Below, piece by piece: positions 26,742 to 35,501 of a stretch of DNA of 64,000 bases. Positions within the stretch are counted from its first letter, which is position 1. Each line of letters starts with the position of its first letter. Source of the stretch: Streptomyces thermodiastaticus. Lineage in GTDB: Bacteria; Actinomycetota; Actinomycetes; Streptomycetales; Streptomycetaceae. The notes beneath the pieces are model-generated. The model ran no database searches. It was not told the origin of the DNA and was given only the letters and a program-made list of their open reading frames with translations. The DNA lies in assembly GCF_014656135.1 (NCBI RefSeq), contig NZ_BNBV01000017.1:62001-126000 (forward strand), read 5' to 3'. The position numbers were made by a program, and so were the translations under genes.

Positions 26742-27409
26742 CACCGCGCCGGGCCGCGGCGACCGAGGACGAGGAAGCGCCGGTGGCCGTGCACCCACTG
26801 ATCGGTGACACCCAGGGCGAGATCCTCCGCGATGCGGTGGAGCGCCGGCGCTCCCAGACGCGCCCACGGGAACGGCGGGCCCTCGTGCCCGTGGGCGTCC
26901 TCGAACCGGGCGGTGCCGTGTTCCTCGACGTCCTCCGGGTCGGCCTCGACGAGCAGCAGCCCCGTGGGGGCGGTGAGCTGGACGCATCGGCGCAGCAGGG
27001 CGCGCGGGTCGCCGCCGATGCCGATGTTGCCGTCGATGAGCAGAAGGGTCTGCCAGCCTCCCTCGGCCGGCAGCCGGTCGAACACCGACCGGCACAGCGC
27101 CATTCCGCCGAGCGCGACGGTGTGCGCCGCCGCGCGAGGGGTCACGTCGACGCCGAGCGCGAACACTCCGCGGCGCAGCAGCGCCCGGCACAGCCGGCCC
27201 GGTCCGCAGCCGACGTCGAGAACGGGGCCGACACAGCGGTCGAGCACCGATTCGTCGGCCACGGTCGGATGCGCGAACCAGCGGTGCACGGGCATGGCGA
27301 TCCGCCTTCCCTCCGCCAGCCTCAGGTACACCGGCCCGTGGCCGGCCCGCAGGGCGAAGGCGTAGGGATCGTCGCTCGCGCGGGACGATCGGTGTCCGTC
27401 GGTCGTCAT
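26735..27409 (-). CDS. Class I SAM-dependent methyltransferase (module 1)
   Basis: 224 residues. The SAM-binding motif I reads VLDVGCGPGRL (about residues 62-72), motif II region ALGVDVTP follows, and then comes a distinctive segment LIDGNIGIGGDPRALLRR (about 117-134). The paralogue at 29953-30804 shares that segment almost exactly. Last gene of an operon with the molybdo-oxidoreductase and four-helix protein (ATGA overlap at 27406-27409). The methyl acceptor is unknown; context suggests an envelope sugar or lipid. The ATG at 27409 was chosen because the upstream open frame is only the shadow of the overlapping membrane-protein gene. Confidence 0.8.
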   Translation of the reverse strand: MTTDGHRSSRASDDPYAFALRAGHGPVYLRLAEGRRIAMPVHRWFAHPTVADESVLDRCVGPVLDVGCGPGRLCRALLRRGVFALGVDVTPRAAAHTVALGGMALCRSVFDRLPAEGGWQTLLLIDGNIGIGGDPRALLRRCVQLTAPTGLLLVEADPEDVEEHGTARFEDAHGHEGPPFPWARLGAPALHRIAEDLALGVTDQWVHGHRRFLVLGRRGPARCG

Positions 27410-27909
27410 GGCCCGGCACCGTGATCCGGCGCGGGCCGCTCCCCACCCGCGCGGTGGGCGCGCCGCAGGCGGCGGAGCCGGACGGCGAACGCGACGGCGG
27501 ACGCCAGGAAGAGCACGGCCGTGATGGCCAGCCACCGGCCCAGGTAGACGTCGATGGACAGCCCGGTGGCACCCGGATAGGGCCTGGACAGGGCGAAGAC
27601 GAGAGGGAACCACACGAGCAGCAGCACACCGGAGAGGAAGGCGGGCACGCGGAGGTGGTTGATCCACGGCGGGTGCGGCATACGGGTGGCCCGGTGCCGC
27701 AGCACCGCCTGCGCCGACCGGTCGGCGAGCGAGTACAGCGGCAGCAGGATCAGATCGTGCACGACCGCCGCGCCGACGAACCAGATCACGACCCCCAGCG
27801 GGCGCAGGGCGAACAGGCGCACCATGGCGTAGCCGGTCAGCGCGAACGAGGCGATCAGCACGAGCAGATGCAGCGGGCCGGAGCCGTACCAGCGGACGAA
27901 ACGGCCCAT
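27406..27909 (-). CDS. Four-helix membrane protein (module 1)
   Basis: 167 residues with four predicted membrane helices: LLVLIASFALTGYAMVRLF, GVVIWFVGAAVVHDLILLPL, FLSGVLLLVWFPLVFAL and LAITAVLFLASAVAFAV. The second helix carries the HDLILLPL motif. The product of 33685-34107 has HDALIAPL at the equivalent place, so both belong to one uncharacterised family. Each is located right after a molybdo-oxidoreductase gene (two bases separate them here). It may be a subunit or assembly factor of that enzyme; I do not recognise a named family. Confidence 0.65.
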   Translation of the reverse strand: MGRFVRWYGSGPLHLLVLIASFALTGYAMVRLFALRPLGVVIWFVGAAVVHDLILLPLYSLADRSAQAVLRHRATRMPHPPWINHLRVPAFLSGVLLLVWFPLVFALSRPYPGATGLSIDVYLGRWLAITAVLFLASAVAFAVRLRRLRRAHRAGGERPAPDHGAGP

Positions 27910-27911
27910 GG

Positions 27912-29324
27912 TCACCTCCTGAAGGTGAGCCGGTGGACCCACTTGGTGTTGTTCACACCCGGGTTGGCCGGGACGATGACGCGGGCCGGATAGCCGTGGT
28001 CGAGCGACAGGTCCGCGCCGTTGACCCGCAGGGCGAGCAGCGACCGGGGGTCGCGGATCTGATTGCCGCGCAGCAGCACGGACGCGTAGGGGCCGGGCGG
28101 CTGGACGGACTCGACCAGCACACTGCCGGCGTCCGGAAGTCCGGCCAGGGCGGCGAGATCGGCCAGCCGCAGGCCGCTCCACAGCTGGTCCGGCGTGGAC
28201 CACCCTTCCACGCAGGCGATCGGCAGGGAGGCGGTGTGCTGAGGCATCGCGAGGAGCTGTGCGCGGGTGAACACGTGCGCGGGCCCCGCCCCGTGGATCT
28301 CCAGCCGCCAGCCGGGGCCCACACGTGCGGGGGTGACACCGACGGACGCGGCGGTCTTGTTGATCTGGAAGCCGTTCGGGCCGCTGCCCGGCTCCCGGCC
28401 GCGGGGCGCGAGAAGGGCGGTGCCGCGCAGCAGGCCGCCGATGCTCTGCCCCGCCGTGACCAGCAGGAGCAGCAGCGATCCGCCGCCCACCATGGCGAGC
28501 ACGCCGCGCCGGGTCATCGTCGGCGGCGCGGGGCCGGCCGGGACCAGGCCGTCGGGGTCGGGCGGTTCGGGCCGGGTGTGCGCGAGGGACGTGCGCAGTT
28601 CGGCGGTCAGACTGCGGGAGCGCAGGGCGCTGACCATCCGGCCGAGCTTGAGGCACACGTGGACGGCGAAGGCCGCGATGAAGACCCAGGCGCCGTAGAA
28701 GTGCAGGGTGTAGAAGGAGCCCGGGAACACGTAGAACAGCTGGATGTTGAGGATGCCGGTGACGAACTCGAAGATCACCCCGCCGACCAGCAGGAGCAGC
28801 GACAGCCGTTCCAGCGCGTGGGCGAGGCCGCGGGCCGGCGGCCAGGCGAACAGCTTCGGGATCACCGACCACAGCTTGGCCAGCAGCACGGGCACCAGGA
28901 CCACGCCGAGCGTCACATGCACACCCTGGGTCAGCCGGTACAGCCAGTACGGGTGGGTGGGCCAGGCGAAGAGGTAGAAACCCAGCGCCCCCTTGTCCGG
29001 GGTCTGGTCGTTGAGGCGCCCCAGGTCCGGGTTGTAGGACGCGTAGGAGAGCATCCCGGTGACGAACATCAGCGGGATGCCGATCAGCAGCACCAGCCCG
29101 AACACGGACGTCAGCCACGGCCCGCGCAAGGGACTGCGCCAGAAACCGGGCCGGAACGGACCGGGCGGCGGGGGAGTGTGCTCGGCCCGTCGCACGAGAT
29201 ACCGGGCCCGGGAGGACAGCCCGGAAAGGATGCCGTGCGCGGGCCGCCCGCGGGACCCGCCCTTGTGGTCCGGGCGTCCCGGGCCGGCGGGACCCGCGGG
29301 CGACGGGCTGCCGTCGCCGTCCAT
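27912..29324 (-). CDS. Five-helix molybdopterin-dependent oxidoreductase with cytochrome b561-like domain (module 1)
   Basis: 470 residues. The N-terminal domain has four helices (about 72-93, 132-152, 173-196, 205-228) with His residues (LTQGVHVTLG, TLHFYGAW, FAVHVCLKLG) placed as for heme b. Then TMTRRGVLAMVGGGSLLLLLV (269-289) forms a fifth helix preceded by a twin-arginine. The remainder is a sulfite-oxidase-fold Moco domain with LPIACVEGWS, whose Cys371 is the expected Mo ligand. This topology predicts Sec insertion of helices 1-4 and Tat export of the cofactor-loaded domain. The start ATG at 29324 has CAGGAGGTG upstream. Electron donor and substrate unknown; MsrPQ-like methionine-sulfoxide chemistry is one possibility. 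Confidence 0.8.
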   Translation of the reverse strand: MDGDGSPSPAGPAGPGRPDHKGGSRGRPAHGILSGLSSRARYLVRRAEHTPPPPGPFRPGFWRSPLRGPWLTSVFGLVLLIGIPLMFVTGMLSYASYNPDLGRLNDQTPDKGALGFYLFAWPTHPYWLYRLTQGVHVTLGVVLVPVLLAKLWSVIPKLFAWPPARGLAHALERLSLLLLVGGVIFEFVTGILNIQLFYVFPGSFYTLHFYGAWVFIAAFAVHVCLKLGRMVSALRSRSLTAELRTSLAHTRPEPPDPDGLVPAGPAPPTMTRRGVLAMVGGGSLLLLLVTAGQSIGGLLRGTALLAPRGREPGSGPNGFQINKTAASVGVTPARVGPGWRLEIHGAGPAHVFTRAQLLAMPQHTASLPIACVEGWSTPDQLWSGLRLADLAALAGLPDAGSVLVESVQPPGPYASVLLRGNQIRDPRSLLALRVNGADLSLDHGYPARVIVPANPGVNNTKWVHRLTFRR

Positions 29325-29591
29325 CGGCACCTCCTGCGCTGTGGTGGATGCGTCCTGCCGTGCCACGGCGCCTGCATGGCATGCCGTCACCTCCCGGCCC
29401 GGCAACCCGGATCCACGGTGGCACGTATCGCATCTGTGTTCCGCCCCAGGCGTGCGTGCGGGTGTCCTCCGCCGGGCGGACGGGTGAACGGGCACCCCGC
29501 ACGGCCCTTCGGCGCGCGAGCGCCTCCAGGCTGAGAACGTGCGAGGTGCTCACGGCCGGCGGGTCGTGGGGGAGCGCCGCCGGGCGGGGAT
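29325..29591. other. 267-base divergent intergenic region
   Basis: It should contain the promoter of the module 1 oxidoreductase operon (minus strand), but I see no CGTAAG element or clear -10/-35 there. GC-rich with no gene. Confidence 0.35.
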
Positions 29592-29646
29592 GTCAGCACT
29601 CCGTAAGGTGACTGAACCCCTTATGTCCGGTTCATCTCCGTAGGGT
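29592..29646 (+). promoter_or_regulatory. Duplicated promoter of the methyltransferase/GT87 operon (copy B)
   Basis: The segment runs GTCAGCACT, CCGTAAGG, CCCTTATG and ends in a -10-like TAGGGT (29641-29646) that abuts the GTG start at 29645. It is nearly the same as the reverse complement of 37817-37870 in front of the GT2 gene. CGTAAGG and CCTTATG form an imperfect inverted repeat, so a regulator site is likely. Confidence 0.55.
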
Positions 29647-29690
29647 GAGACGGGTGATCGCAACGACCTCCTCTCCCTCCGTGTCCCTGG
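29592..29690. repeat. Inverted duplication, partner of 37775-37870
   Basis: About 95 bases covering promoter and first ~17 codons of the GT2 gene occur here in opposite orientation. Example: GTGATCG-AACGACCTCCTC at both sites with single mismatches. Similarity fades after the codons for TTSS-x-V-x-x-D. The copies are about 8.2 kb apart. Confidence 0.65.
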
Positions 29691-29947
29691 ACGCGGCACC
29701 GGCCCGTCGCGAGGCCCTGCGCCGCGCCCGGCCCTCGCACCACCGCCCGGCCGCCCCGGAGCAGGCCCGTCCGATCCGCCGGCGCACACGAGGGCGGCTG
29801 CTCGACGCCGAGGCGGGACGGAACGTGACGCACCCGCCCGCCGTGCACGACGAGGACCCGGCCGGCGATCCGGCGCAGGCGGCGCCGTGTCATCCGTCCG
29901 GTGCCCGTACCGCCGCAGGCGGCACGCTCGCCCGGTCCGGGCGGTGA
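29645..29947 (+). CDS. Short ORF with GT2-like N-terminus, probably a decayed copy
   Basis: 100 codons starting at GTG. Residues 4-16 (VIATTSSPSVSLD) align with the GT2 product (VIETTSSSTVPVD), then the resemblance is lost and the rest is Arg/Pro/Ala-rich. The stop overlaps a GTG at 29944 that is in frame with the methyltransferase (ATG 29953), so it could act as a translationally coupled leader ORF. I regard the protein itself as doubtful. The arrangement suggests that the GT2 promoter with its start was copied in front of this operon. Confidence 0.4.
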   Translation: MRRVIATTSSPSVSLDAAPARREALRRARPSHHRPAAPEQARPIRRRTRGRLLDAEAGRNVTHPPAVHDEDPAGDPAQAAPCHPSGARTAAGGTLARSGR

Positions 29948-29952
29948 CCGGC

Positions 29953-30804
29953 ATGGCGGACGGAACCGGCATCGCATCCGCTCCGTGGCCGCGGACCGCG
30001 GCCCTGCCGGACACGCTCCCTTCGCTGCCCCGGCCCGCCGGCCCCGAGCGGCGCACGGGCCGCTCCGCCCGGCGCGGGACCGTCGACCCGTGGCTGGCCG
30101 ACCCTTACGCCGACGCCCTGCTCTTCGGCCACGGCCCCCTGTACCTGCGCCGCCTGACGCCCGCGGCGCACGGGGACACGGCCGACAAGGACGGCGACCT
30201 GCTGACGCTGGACATCGAGCGCTGGTGCGCCGCCGCCGACGCCGTCGACCTCGACGTCCTGGACCGCTGCTGCGGGCCCGTCCTGGACGTCGGCTGTGGA
30301 CCGGGCCGTCTGGTGGGGGCCCTGGCCGCCAGGGGGGTGCGCTGCCTCGGCGTGGACGTCAGCCCGGCCGCGGTCGCCCTGACCCGGCGGCGCGGCGGCA
30401 GTGCGCTGCGCCGCTCGGTCTTCGAGCGCCTGCCGGGCGAAGGCCGGTGGGTCACCGTGCTGCTGATGGACGGAAACATCGGCATCGGCGGCGACCCGGT
30501 CGCCCTCCTGCGCCGTCTGCGCGCGGCCGCTGCGCCCGGCAGCCGCCTGCTGGCGGAGGCGTTCCGCGCGGACGTGGACGAACGTCTCATGGTCCGCCTC
30601 GAGGACGCCCACGGCCGGCACGGACGACCCTTCCCCTGGGCCCGCGTCGGCACCACGGCGCTGCTCCGGGCCGCCGAGCAAGCGGGATGGGCACCCGTCG
30701 AGCACTGGCAGGCCGGGGGGCGCCGGTTCGTGGAACTGCGGCAGCAGGCCACCACCCCGCCCGGCGGTCACCCGGCGGCCACCGGAAGGAGCACGCACCC
30801 ATGA
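29953..30804 (+). CDS. Class I SAM-dependent methyltransferase (module 2)
   Basis: 283 residues. Paralogue of the methyltransferase at 26735-27409: both share DRC-x-GPVLDVGCGPGRL, then RSVFxRLP and LMDGNIGIGGDPVALLRR, and PFPWAR near the C-terminus. Motif I lies at about residues 111-121. The N-terminal 50 residues are poorly conserved, so the ATG at 29953, the GTG at 29944 or a later start are all possible. The stop overlaps the ATG of the GT87 gene. Acceptor unknown; coupling to a membrane glycosyltransferase points to a sugar or lipid-linked sugar. Confidence 0.8.
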   Translation: MADGTGIASAPWPRTAALPDTLPSLPRPAGPERRTGRSARRGTVDPWLADPYADALLFGHGPLYLRRLTPAAHGDTADKDGDLLTLDIERWCAAADAVDLDVLDRCCGPVLDVGCGPGRLVGALAARGVRCLGVDVSPAAVALTRRRGGSALRRSVFERLPGEGRWVTVLLMDGNIGIGGDPVALLRRLRAAAAPGSRLLAEAFRADVDERLMVRLEDAHGRHGRPFPWARVGTTALLRAAEQAGWAPVEHWQAGGRRFVELRQQATTPPGGHPAATGRSTHP

Positions 30805-32273
30805 GCGACACGGCCTTCCCGCAGCGCCGGTCCGGCTCGGCGCGCTCCGGCACCGAACGCCCCGCCGCGCCGTCGCGCCGCACCACGGCCCGTTCCGCAG
30901 TGATCGTCACGGCGCTCCTGCTCACCGCCCTCACCGCCGTCGTCGCGGTCACCGTACGGACCGGCGACGACAGCTCCCGCCTGGGCCCGCTGCTGACCGG
31001 CTACGGCATCGCCTGGCTGCTGTTCGCCACCGCGGTGCGGGCCGTGCGCAGGGCACCGCGACGGGCGGCGACCGCGCTGGTCCTCGCCGGCTCGGCCGCC
31101 GTGGCCGTGGCCGCGCTCGCCGCGCCGCCCCGCACCAGCACCGACATGTTCCGCTACGCCTGGGACGGCCGCGTCCAGGCCGCCGGGATCTCCCCGTACG
31201 CGTACCCTCCCGCGGCACCGCAGCTGGACCGGCTGCGCGACGAGTGGCTGTTCCCGGACAACGGGGACTGCCGGGGCTGGGGACTGACCCGGACGGACCG
31301 CGGCCAGTGCACACGCATCAACCGCCCCGGCGTGCCCACCATCTACCCGCCCGTCGCCGAAGGCTGGTTCTTCGCGGTCCACCTCCTGTCGCCGGCGGAC
31401 AGCCGCCACAAGCCGCTCCAGGCCGGCGGCGCCGTCCTGGCTGTCGGGACCACGGCCGCCCTGCTCGCCGTGGGGCGCCGCCGCGGTGACCCCGACCGGG
31501 CCGCGGGCCGCGCCGCCCTGTGGGGGTGGTGCCCCGCCGTTCCGGTCGAGGCGGTCAACAACGCACATGTCGACACGCTCGGTGTCCTGCTGACCGTGCT
31601 GGCGCTCGGCACGGCCACCGCGGGTGTGCGCCGCGGTGCGCTGCTGGGTGCGGCGGTCGCGGTCAAACTGCTGCCCGTGCTGGCGTTGCCCGGTGCGCTG
31701 TCCGGTGTGCGCGGCCCCGCACGGGTGGCGCGGGTGGTGCCGGCCCTGCTCGCCGTGGTGGCCCTCGTCTACGTGCCCTACGTCGTCGCCTCCGGTGCGG
31801 GCGTCCTGGGATACCTGCCCGGTTACCTCCACGAGGAGGGGTACTCACCCGGCGACGTGCACCGCTTCGCCCTGGTCCGGTTGGTGCTGCCGGACTCCGC
31901 GGCCGAGGTGACGGTCGTGGTGCTGCTCGCGCTGACGGCCCTGTACGTGTTCTGGCGCGGCGACCCCGCCCGCCCGTGGCGAGGCGCCCTGCTGCTGACC
32001 GGCACCGCCCTGCTGCTGATCTCCCCCAACTACCCGTGGTACGCGCTGCTCCTCGTGGGCCTCGTCGCCCTAGACGGCCGCTGGGAATGGCTCACCGTCA
32101 TACTGGCCGGCACCGTGCTCTACCTGTGCGGCCCGCGGCCGCACGGCATCCCCGTCCAGGCGTTGTCGTACGGCGTGGCCGCGGCGTGCGTCGTCGTCGG
32201 CGCCGTCCTGCGCGCCGAGCCGGCCCGGCGGTTCCTGGGACGGTACACCGGCGCCTTCCGGGCGCGGGCGTGA
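30801..32273 (+). CDS. GT87/DUF2029-type polyprenyl-phosphate-sugar glycosyltransferase
   Basis: 490 residues, integral membrane with roughly eleven helices. It is a GT-C fold enzyme: the first extracytoplasmic loop contains STDMFRYAWDGRVQAAGISP, whose Asp/Arg cluster is the usual catalytic region of the DUF2029/GT87 mannosyltransferase group. A hydrophobic run with ISPNYPWYALLLVGL lies near the C-terminus. Such enzymes move a sugar from polyprenyl phosphate onto an envelope acceptor outside the membrane. The GT2 product of this locus (37080-37817) could make that donor. ATGA overlap with the methyltransferase. Confidence 0.8.
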   Translation: MSDTAFPQRRSGSARSGTERPAAPSRRTTARSAVIVTALLLTALTAVVAVTVRTGDDSSRLGPLLTGYGIAWLLFATAVRAVRRAPRRAATALVLAGSAAVAVAALAAPPRTSTDMFRYAWDGRVQAAGISPYAYPPAAPQLDRLRDEWLFPDNGDCRGWGLTRTDRGQCTRINRPGVPTIYPPVAEGWFFAVHLLSPADSRHKPLQAGGAVLAVGTTAALLAVGRRRGDPDRAAGRAALWGWCPAVPVEAVNNAHVDTLGVLLTVLALGTATAGVRRGALLGAAVAVKLLPVLALPGALSGVRGPARVARVVPALLAVVALVYVPYVVASGAGVLGYLPGYLHEEGYSPGDVHRFALVRLVLPDSAAEVTVVVLLALTALYVFWRGDPARPWRGALLLTGTALLLISPNYPWYALLLVGLVALDGRWEWLTVILAGTVLYLCGPRPHGIPVQALSYGVAAACVVVGAVLRAEPARRFLGRYTGAFRARA

Positions 32274-32498
32274 CGCACGGGGGTGTACGGCCGGCGAGAA
32301 GCCGCACATCACCACGCACGCGGTCCGGGCCGCCCCCGGCCCGGACCGCTCCCGTGCCCCGCCGGCCACGGCCCGATCCGAGGTGCCGCCTCGGCGCGGG
32401 CCGCCGGGTGTGTGCCCACGGCACCCACCCCGGCCACCCCGGCGGACACACCCGCACCCGCCGTCGCCGCGGGCCGTCCACCGCTCATGTACGTGTTT

Positions 32499-32504
32499 CG
32501 TAAG
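32499..32504 (+). promoter_or_regulatory. CGTAAG element upstream of module 2 oxidoreductase
   Basis: Found as GTTTCGTAAGGGG, about 9-10 bases before the longest start codon. It is the same core as at 29602, 36264 and 37855 (reverse). Candidate regulator box; single short match, so only suggestive. Confidence 0.35.
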
Positions 32505-32512
32505 GGGCCGGC

Positions 32513-33688
32513 ATGTTCCGCCGCGGGCTTCCCGGCGGTGGGATGGACGTCATGAGATCACGTCTCCTTCCGCCCGGGTTCTCGGGCGGACTGCACGACG
32601 CCCGCACGGCCACCGTGATCGGGCGGTGGCTGGGACCGGCCTTCGCGGTCTGTTTCGTCACCGGCCTGATCAGTCACGTCATGCAGCATCCGCCGGGGTG
32701 GCTCGCCGACGGCATCCCGAGCCGTCCGGTGTGGGGCTACCGGCTCACCCAGGGACTGCACGTCGCCTCCGGCATCGCCGCGATCCCGCTGCTGACGGCC
32801 AAGCTGTGGGCGGTGTACCCCCGGCTGTTCACCTGGCCGCCGGTGCGTTCGGTGCGGCACGGGCTGGAACGGCTGTCGGTGGCCCTCCTCGTGGCGGGCG
32901 CCGTCTTCGAGGTCGCCACCGGCTTGCTCAACATCGCGCAGTGGTACCCGTGGCCGTTCTCCTTCGTGCCGGTGCACTACGCCGTGGCCTGGCTGGTCAC
33001 CGGCGCGCTGATCCTGCACATCGCCGTCAAGGCTCCGCAGATACGGGACCACTGGAGCCGGCGCTCGCCGGGCACCCTCACGCTTCCGGCGGCGGACGGC
33101 ACCGACCGGCGCTCGCTGCTGACCGCGGTGGCGGCCGCGACCGGCGCGGTGACCCTGACCACGGTCGGGCAGTCCTTCACCCCGCTGAAGGATCTCGCCC
33201 TGCTCGCACCGCGCAGCCCGGACCACGGTCCCCAGGGTCTGCCGGTCAACCGGACCGCCGCCGCGGCCGCGGTGGGAACGATCCGTCCCGAGCGGTACCG
33301 TCTGACGGTCACCGGTCCGCGGTCCTTCACCCTCACCCTGGACGACCTGCGCACCCTGCCCCAGCACGAGGCCCGGTTGCCCATCGCCTGCGTGGAGGGC
33401 TGGAGCAAGACGGCCCACTGGACCGGTGTGCGGGTGGCCGACCTGCTGGAGCGGGCGAACGCCCCGGCCCACGCCCGGGTCCGGGTGGTCTCCCTGCAGA
33501 CCCGCGGCGGCTACCGGGTGTCGGAGCTGGGCCGGGAACACGCCCGCGACCCGCTGACGCTGCTCGCTCTCACGCTGAACGGCGAGGAACTCAGCCCCGA
33601 CCACGGCTACCCGGTGCGCCTGATCGCCCCGAACCGGCCGGGCGCGCTGCAGACGAAGTGGGTCGGCCGGCTGGAGGTGCTGTCGTGA
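32513..33688 (+). CDS. Five-helix molybdopterin-dependent oxidoreductase with cytochrome b561-like domain (module 2)
   Basis: 391 residues, paralogue of the product of 27912-29324 but without its long N-terminal tail. Four helices lie at about 40-58, 78-100, 120-142 and 152-174, with His in YRLTQGLHVASG, FVPVHYAVAW and LILHIAVK. Then TDRRSLLTAVAAATGAVTL (197-215) is a twin-arginine-preceded fifth helix, and the sulfite-oxidase-fold domain follows with LPIACVEGWS (Cys293 the likely Mo ligand). Starts at 32543 or 32552 are alternatives to 32513; GGTGGGA precedes the last. GTGA overlap with the following membrane-protein gene. Confidence 0.8.
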   Translation: MFRRGLPGGGMDVMRSRLLPPGFSGGLHDARTATVIGRWLGPAFAVCFVTGLISHVMQHPPGWLADGIPSRPVWGYRLTQGLHVASGIAAIPLLTAKLWAVYPRLFTWPPVRSVRHGLERLSVALLVAGAVFEVATGLLNIAQWYPWPFSFVPVHYAVAWLVTGALILHIAVKAPQIRDHWSRRSPGTLTLPAADGTDRRSLLTAVAAATGAVTLTTVGQSFTPLKDLALLAPRSPDHGPQGLPVNRTAAAAAVGTIRPERYRLTVTGPRSFTLTLDDLRTLPQHEARLPIACVEGWSKTAHWTGVRVADLLERANAPAHARVRVVSLQTRGGYRVSELGREHARDPLTLLALTLNGEELSPDHGYPVRLIAPNRPGALQTKWVGRLEVLS

Positions 33689-34107
33689 GCGCGGGTGTGA
33701 CGGTGTTCCGCATGGTGGCGGGCGCGGCCGGTCTGGCGCTGCTGGGCCAGGGGGTGTCCCTGCTGCGGGACGTGCCCGGCCCGGGGGACGTGCTGGTGTG
33801 GCTGGCCGGGGCGGTCGCCCTGCACGACGCCCTGATCGCCCCGCTGGTGCTGCTGATCGGCCGGCTGCTGGTCCGCGGCGGCCTGCGGGGCCCGGTGCGC
33901 GGCGCTCTGCTGGTCGCCGGCGCGCTGACCCTGGTCGCCCTGCCGCCTCTGCTGCGTCCGGGCCCCCGCGCCAACCCCTCGGTGCTGCCGCTGGACTATC
34001 CGCGCAACTGGCTGATCACCCTGGCGGCGGTGGCCGCGGTCACCGTGGTGTACGCCGCCGCGCGGGCGGTCCGCCGCGCCCGACGGCGCCGGATGCCGGC
34101 GTCCTGA
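33685..34107 (+). CDS. Four-helix membrane protein (module 2)
   Basis: 140 residues from GTG, with four hydrophobic helices. WLAGAVALHDALIAPLVLLIG matches WFVGAAVVHDLILLPLYSL of the product of 27406-27909, so the two are paralogues of an unnamed family. The loop between helices 3 and 4 (RANPSVLPLDYPRNWL) may be outside the membrane. Start overlaps the molybdo-oxidoreductase stop, suggesting the products act together, e.g. as a quinone-side or assembly subunit (inference). The two Arg-rich clusters at the C-terminus (RRARRRR) should face the cytoplasm. Confidence 0.6.
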   Translation: MSAGVTVFRMVAGAAGLALLGQGVSLLRDVPGPGDVLVWLAGAVALHDALIAPLVLLIGRLLVRGGLRGPVRGALLVAGALTLVALPPLLRPGPRANPSVLPLDYPRNWLITLAAVAAVTVVYAAARAVRRARRRRMPAS

Positions 34108-34122
34108 GCCACTGCCTGCCGT

Positions 34123-34177
34123 GCAGGCGTCCGCGCCCGGCGAGGACCGTTCCCCGAGGTCCTCGCCCGGCGCCTGC
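34123..34177. terminator. Long hairpin between convergent operons
   Basis: GCAGGCG (34123-34129) pairs with CGCCTGC (34171-34177), and CGAGGACC (34141-34148) with GGTCCTCG (34158-34165), separated by an internal bulge. It lies between module 2 and the histidine kinase gene. Confidence 0.6.
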
Positions 34178-34388
34178 GGGACACCAGGCGGGGCGGCGGA
34201 ATCGGCCCGCCGCGCGGGGGGTTCGGCCCCCGACCGTCGGCGGCCGGCGTTCCGCGGCCGCCCGGGCACCCCGGGTGTACCGCCGGTCCGTCACCCACGG
34301 CGGCGTCCGGAGGCCGGAAGCACACCCGGTGCGTGGCGCGCCCGGTGTACAAAGCCCGGGCTCCGCCCGCACACCGGCCGTGAACCGC

Positions 34389-35501
34389 TCAAGCCGCCGC
34401 GGGCAGGCGGATGTCGAACCGGCAGCCGCCGGGAACGTTGCAGACGGCGGCGCGACCCTGGTGGGCCTCGACGATGCCCCGCACGATGGCCAGGCCCAGC
34501 CCCGCCCCGGCGGGCGGGGTACGGGCGTCGGTGCCGCGCCACCCGGTGTCGAAGACACGCGGCAGGTCCTCGGGCGGGATGCCGCCGCACTCGTCGGTCA
34601 CCGACACCACCACGCTGTCCTCCTCCCGCCGCGCGGACACGGCCACGGTGCCGTCGGCCGGCGTCCGGTGGATGGCGTTGACCAGGAGGTTCGCCAGAAC
34701 CCGGGACATCTCGCGGCCGTCGACCTCGACCGGCACCGGCTCGACCCCGTCGCCGACGAGCCGTACCCCCCGTTCCCTGGCCAGCGCACCCGCCCCGGCG
34801 ATGGCGTCGCCCACCAGGTCGTACACGGACATCCGGGCGGTGTTCAGGGCGAGCACACCCGCCTGGATACGGGAGAGTTCGAACAGGTCGCTGACCATCT
34901 CCCCCAGACGTTCCACCTCGGCACGGATACGGGCGTGGTACACGCTCGGATCGCTGACCACACCGTCCTCCAGGGCCTCGGTCATCGCCTGCAGCCCGGC
35001 CAGCGGGGTCCGCAGATCGTGGGAGATCCAGGCGACGAGTTCCCGGCGGGACTCCTCCAGGGCTCTCTCCCTCTCCCGTGACGCCGCCAGCTTGGCACTT
35101 GTCTCCGTCAGTTCGCGGGTCAGCGCCGCGAGTTCCGCGGTGGGTGCGGACGGAGGAGGAGTGAACGTGCCGTCGTCACCGAGCGCCCGGGTGGCCGCCG
35201 CCAGCGCCCGGCTGCCCTGGACGACGCTCCGCCCCAGCACGAACGCGACCAGCAGCGACACGACCGCCGAGATGAGACAGACCGTCGTCACGACCCACAG
35301 ATCGTGGTCGGACAGCAGCATCGCCCAGCACACCAGCATCGTCCCGGCGAGCATCGCCGCCACCGTGACGCCCGCGACCACGGCCAGGGACAGCGTGACC
35401 GAGCGGTCGCGCAGCAGTCTCAGGGCCGCCGTGCCGAGCACCCCGGCAGCGGCGGCGCCGACGGCCGCGTACAGAACGATCAGCAGGGTGTCACGCAGCA
35501 C
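34389..35501 (-). CDS. Sensor histidine kinase
   Basis: 370 residues. Three hydrophobic segments in the first 90 residues (3-25, 36-58, 68-90) leave almost no extracytoplasmic domain. A linker follows, then the dimerisation/phosphoacceptor box AWISHDLRTPL (His161) and the ATP domain with NLLVNAIHRTP (N box), DECGGIPPEDL (G1) and GAGLGLAIVRGI (G2). Its start overlaps the end of the response-regulator gene by 11 bases, so the pair is cotranscribed. The short outside loops suggest that it senses a membrane or redox state, perhaps of the neighbouring oxidoreductases; that is inference. Confidence 0.9.
   Translation of the reverse strand: MLRDTLLIVLYAAVGAAAAGVLGTAALRLLRDRSVTLSLAVVAGVTVAAMLAGTMLVCWAMLLSDHDLWVVTTVCLISAVVSLLVAFVLGRSVVQGSRALAAATRALGDDGTFTPPPSAPTAELAALTRELTETSAKLAASRERERALEESRRELVAWISHDLRTPLAGLQAMTEALEDGVVSDPSVYHARIRAEVERLGEMVSDLFELSRIQAGVLALNTARMSVYDLVGDAIAGAGALARERGVRLVGDGVEPVPVEVDGREMSRVLANLLVNAIHRTPADGTVAVSARREEDSVVVSVTDECGGIPPEDLPRVFDTGWRGTDARTPPAGAGLGLAIVRGIVEAHQGRAAVCNVPGGCRFDIRLPAAA

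Noticed and set aside
29621..29977. 118-codon minus-strand frame opposite the duplicated GT2 start
   Set aside because: It overlaps the duplicated promoter and start on the other strand and lacks recognisable motifs.
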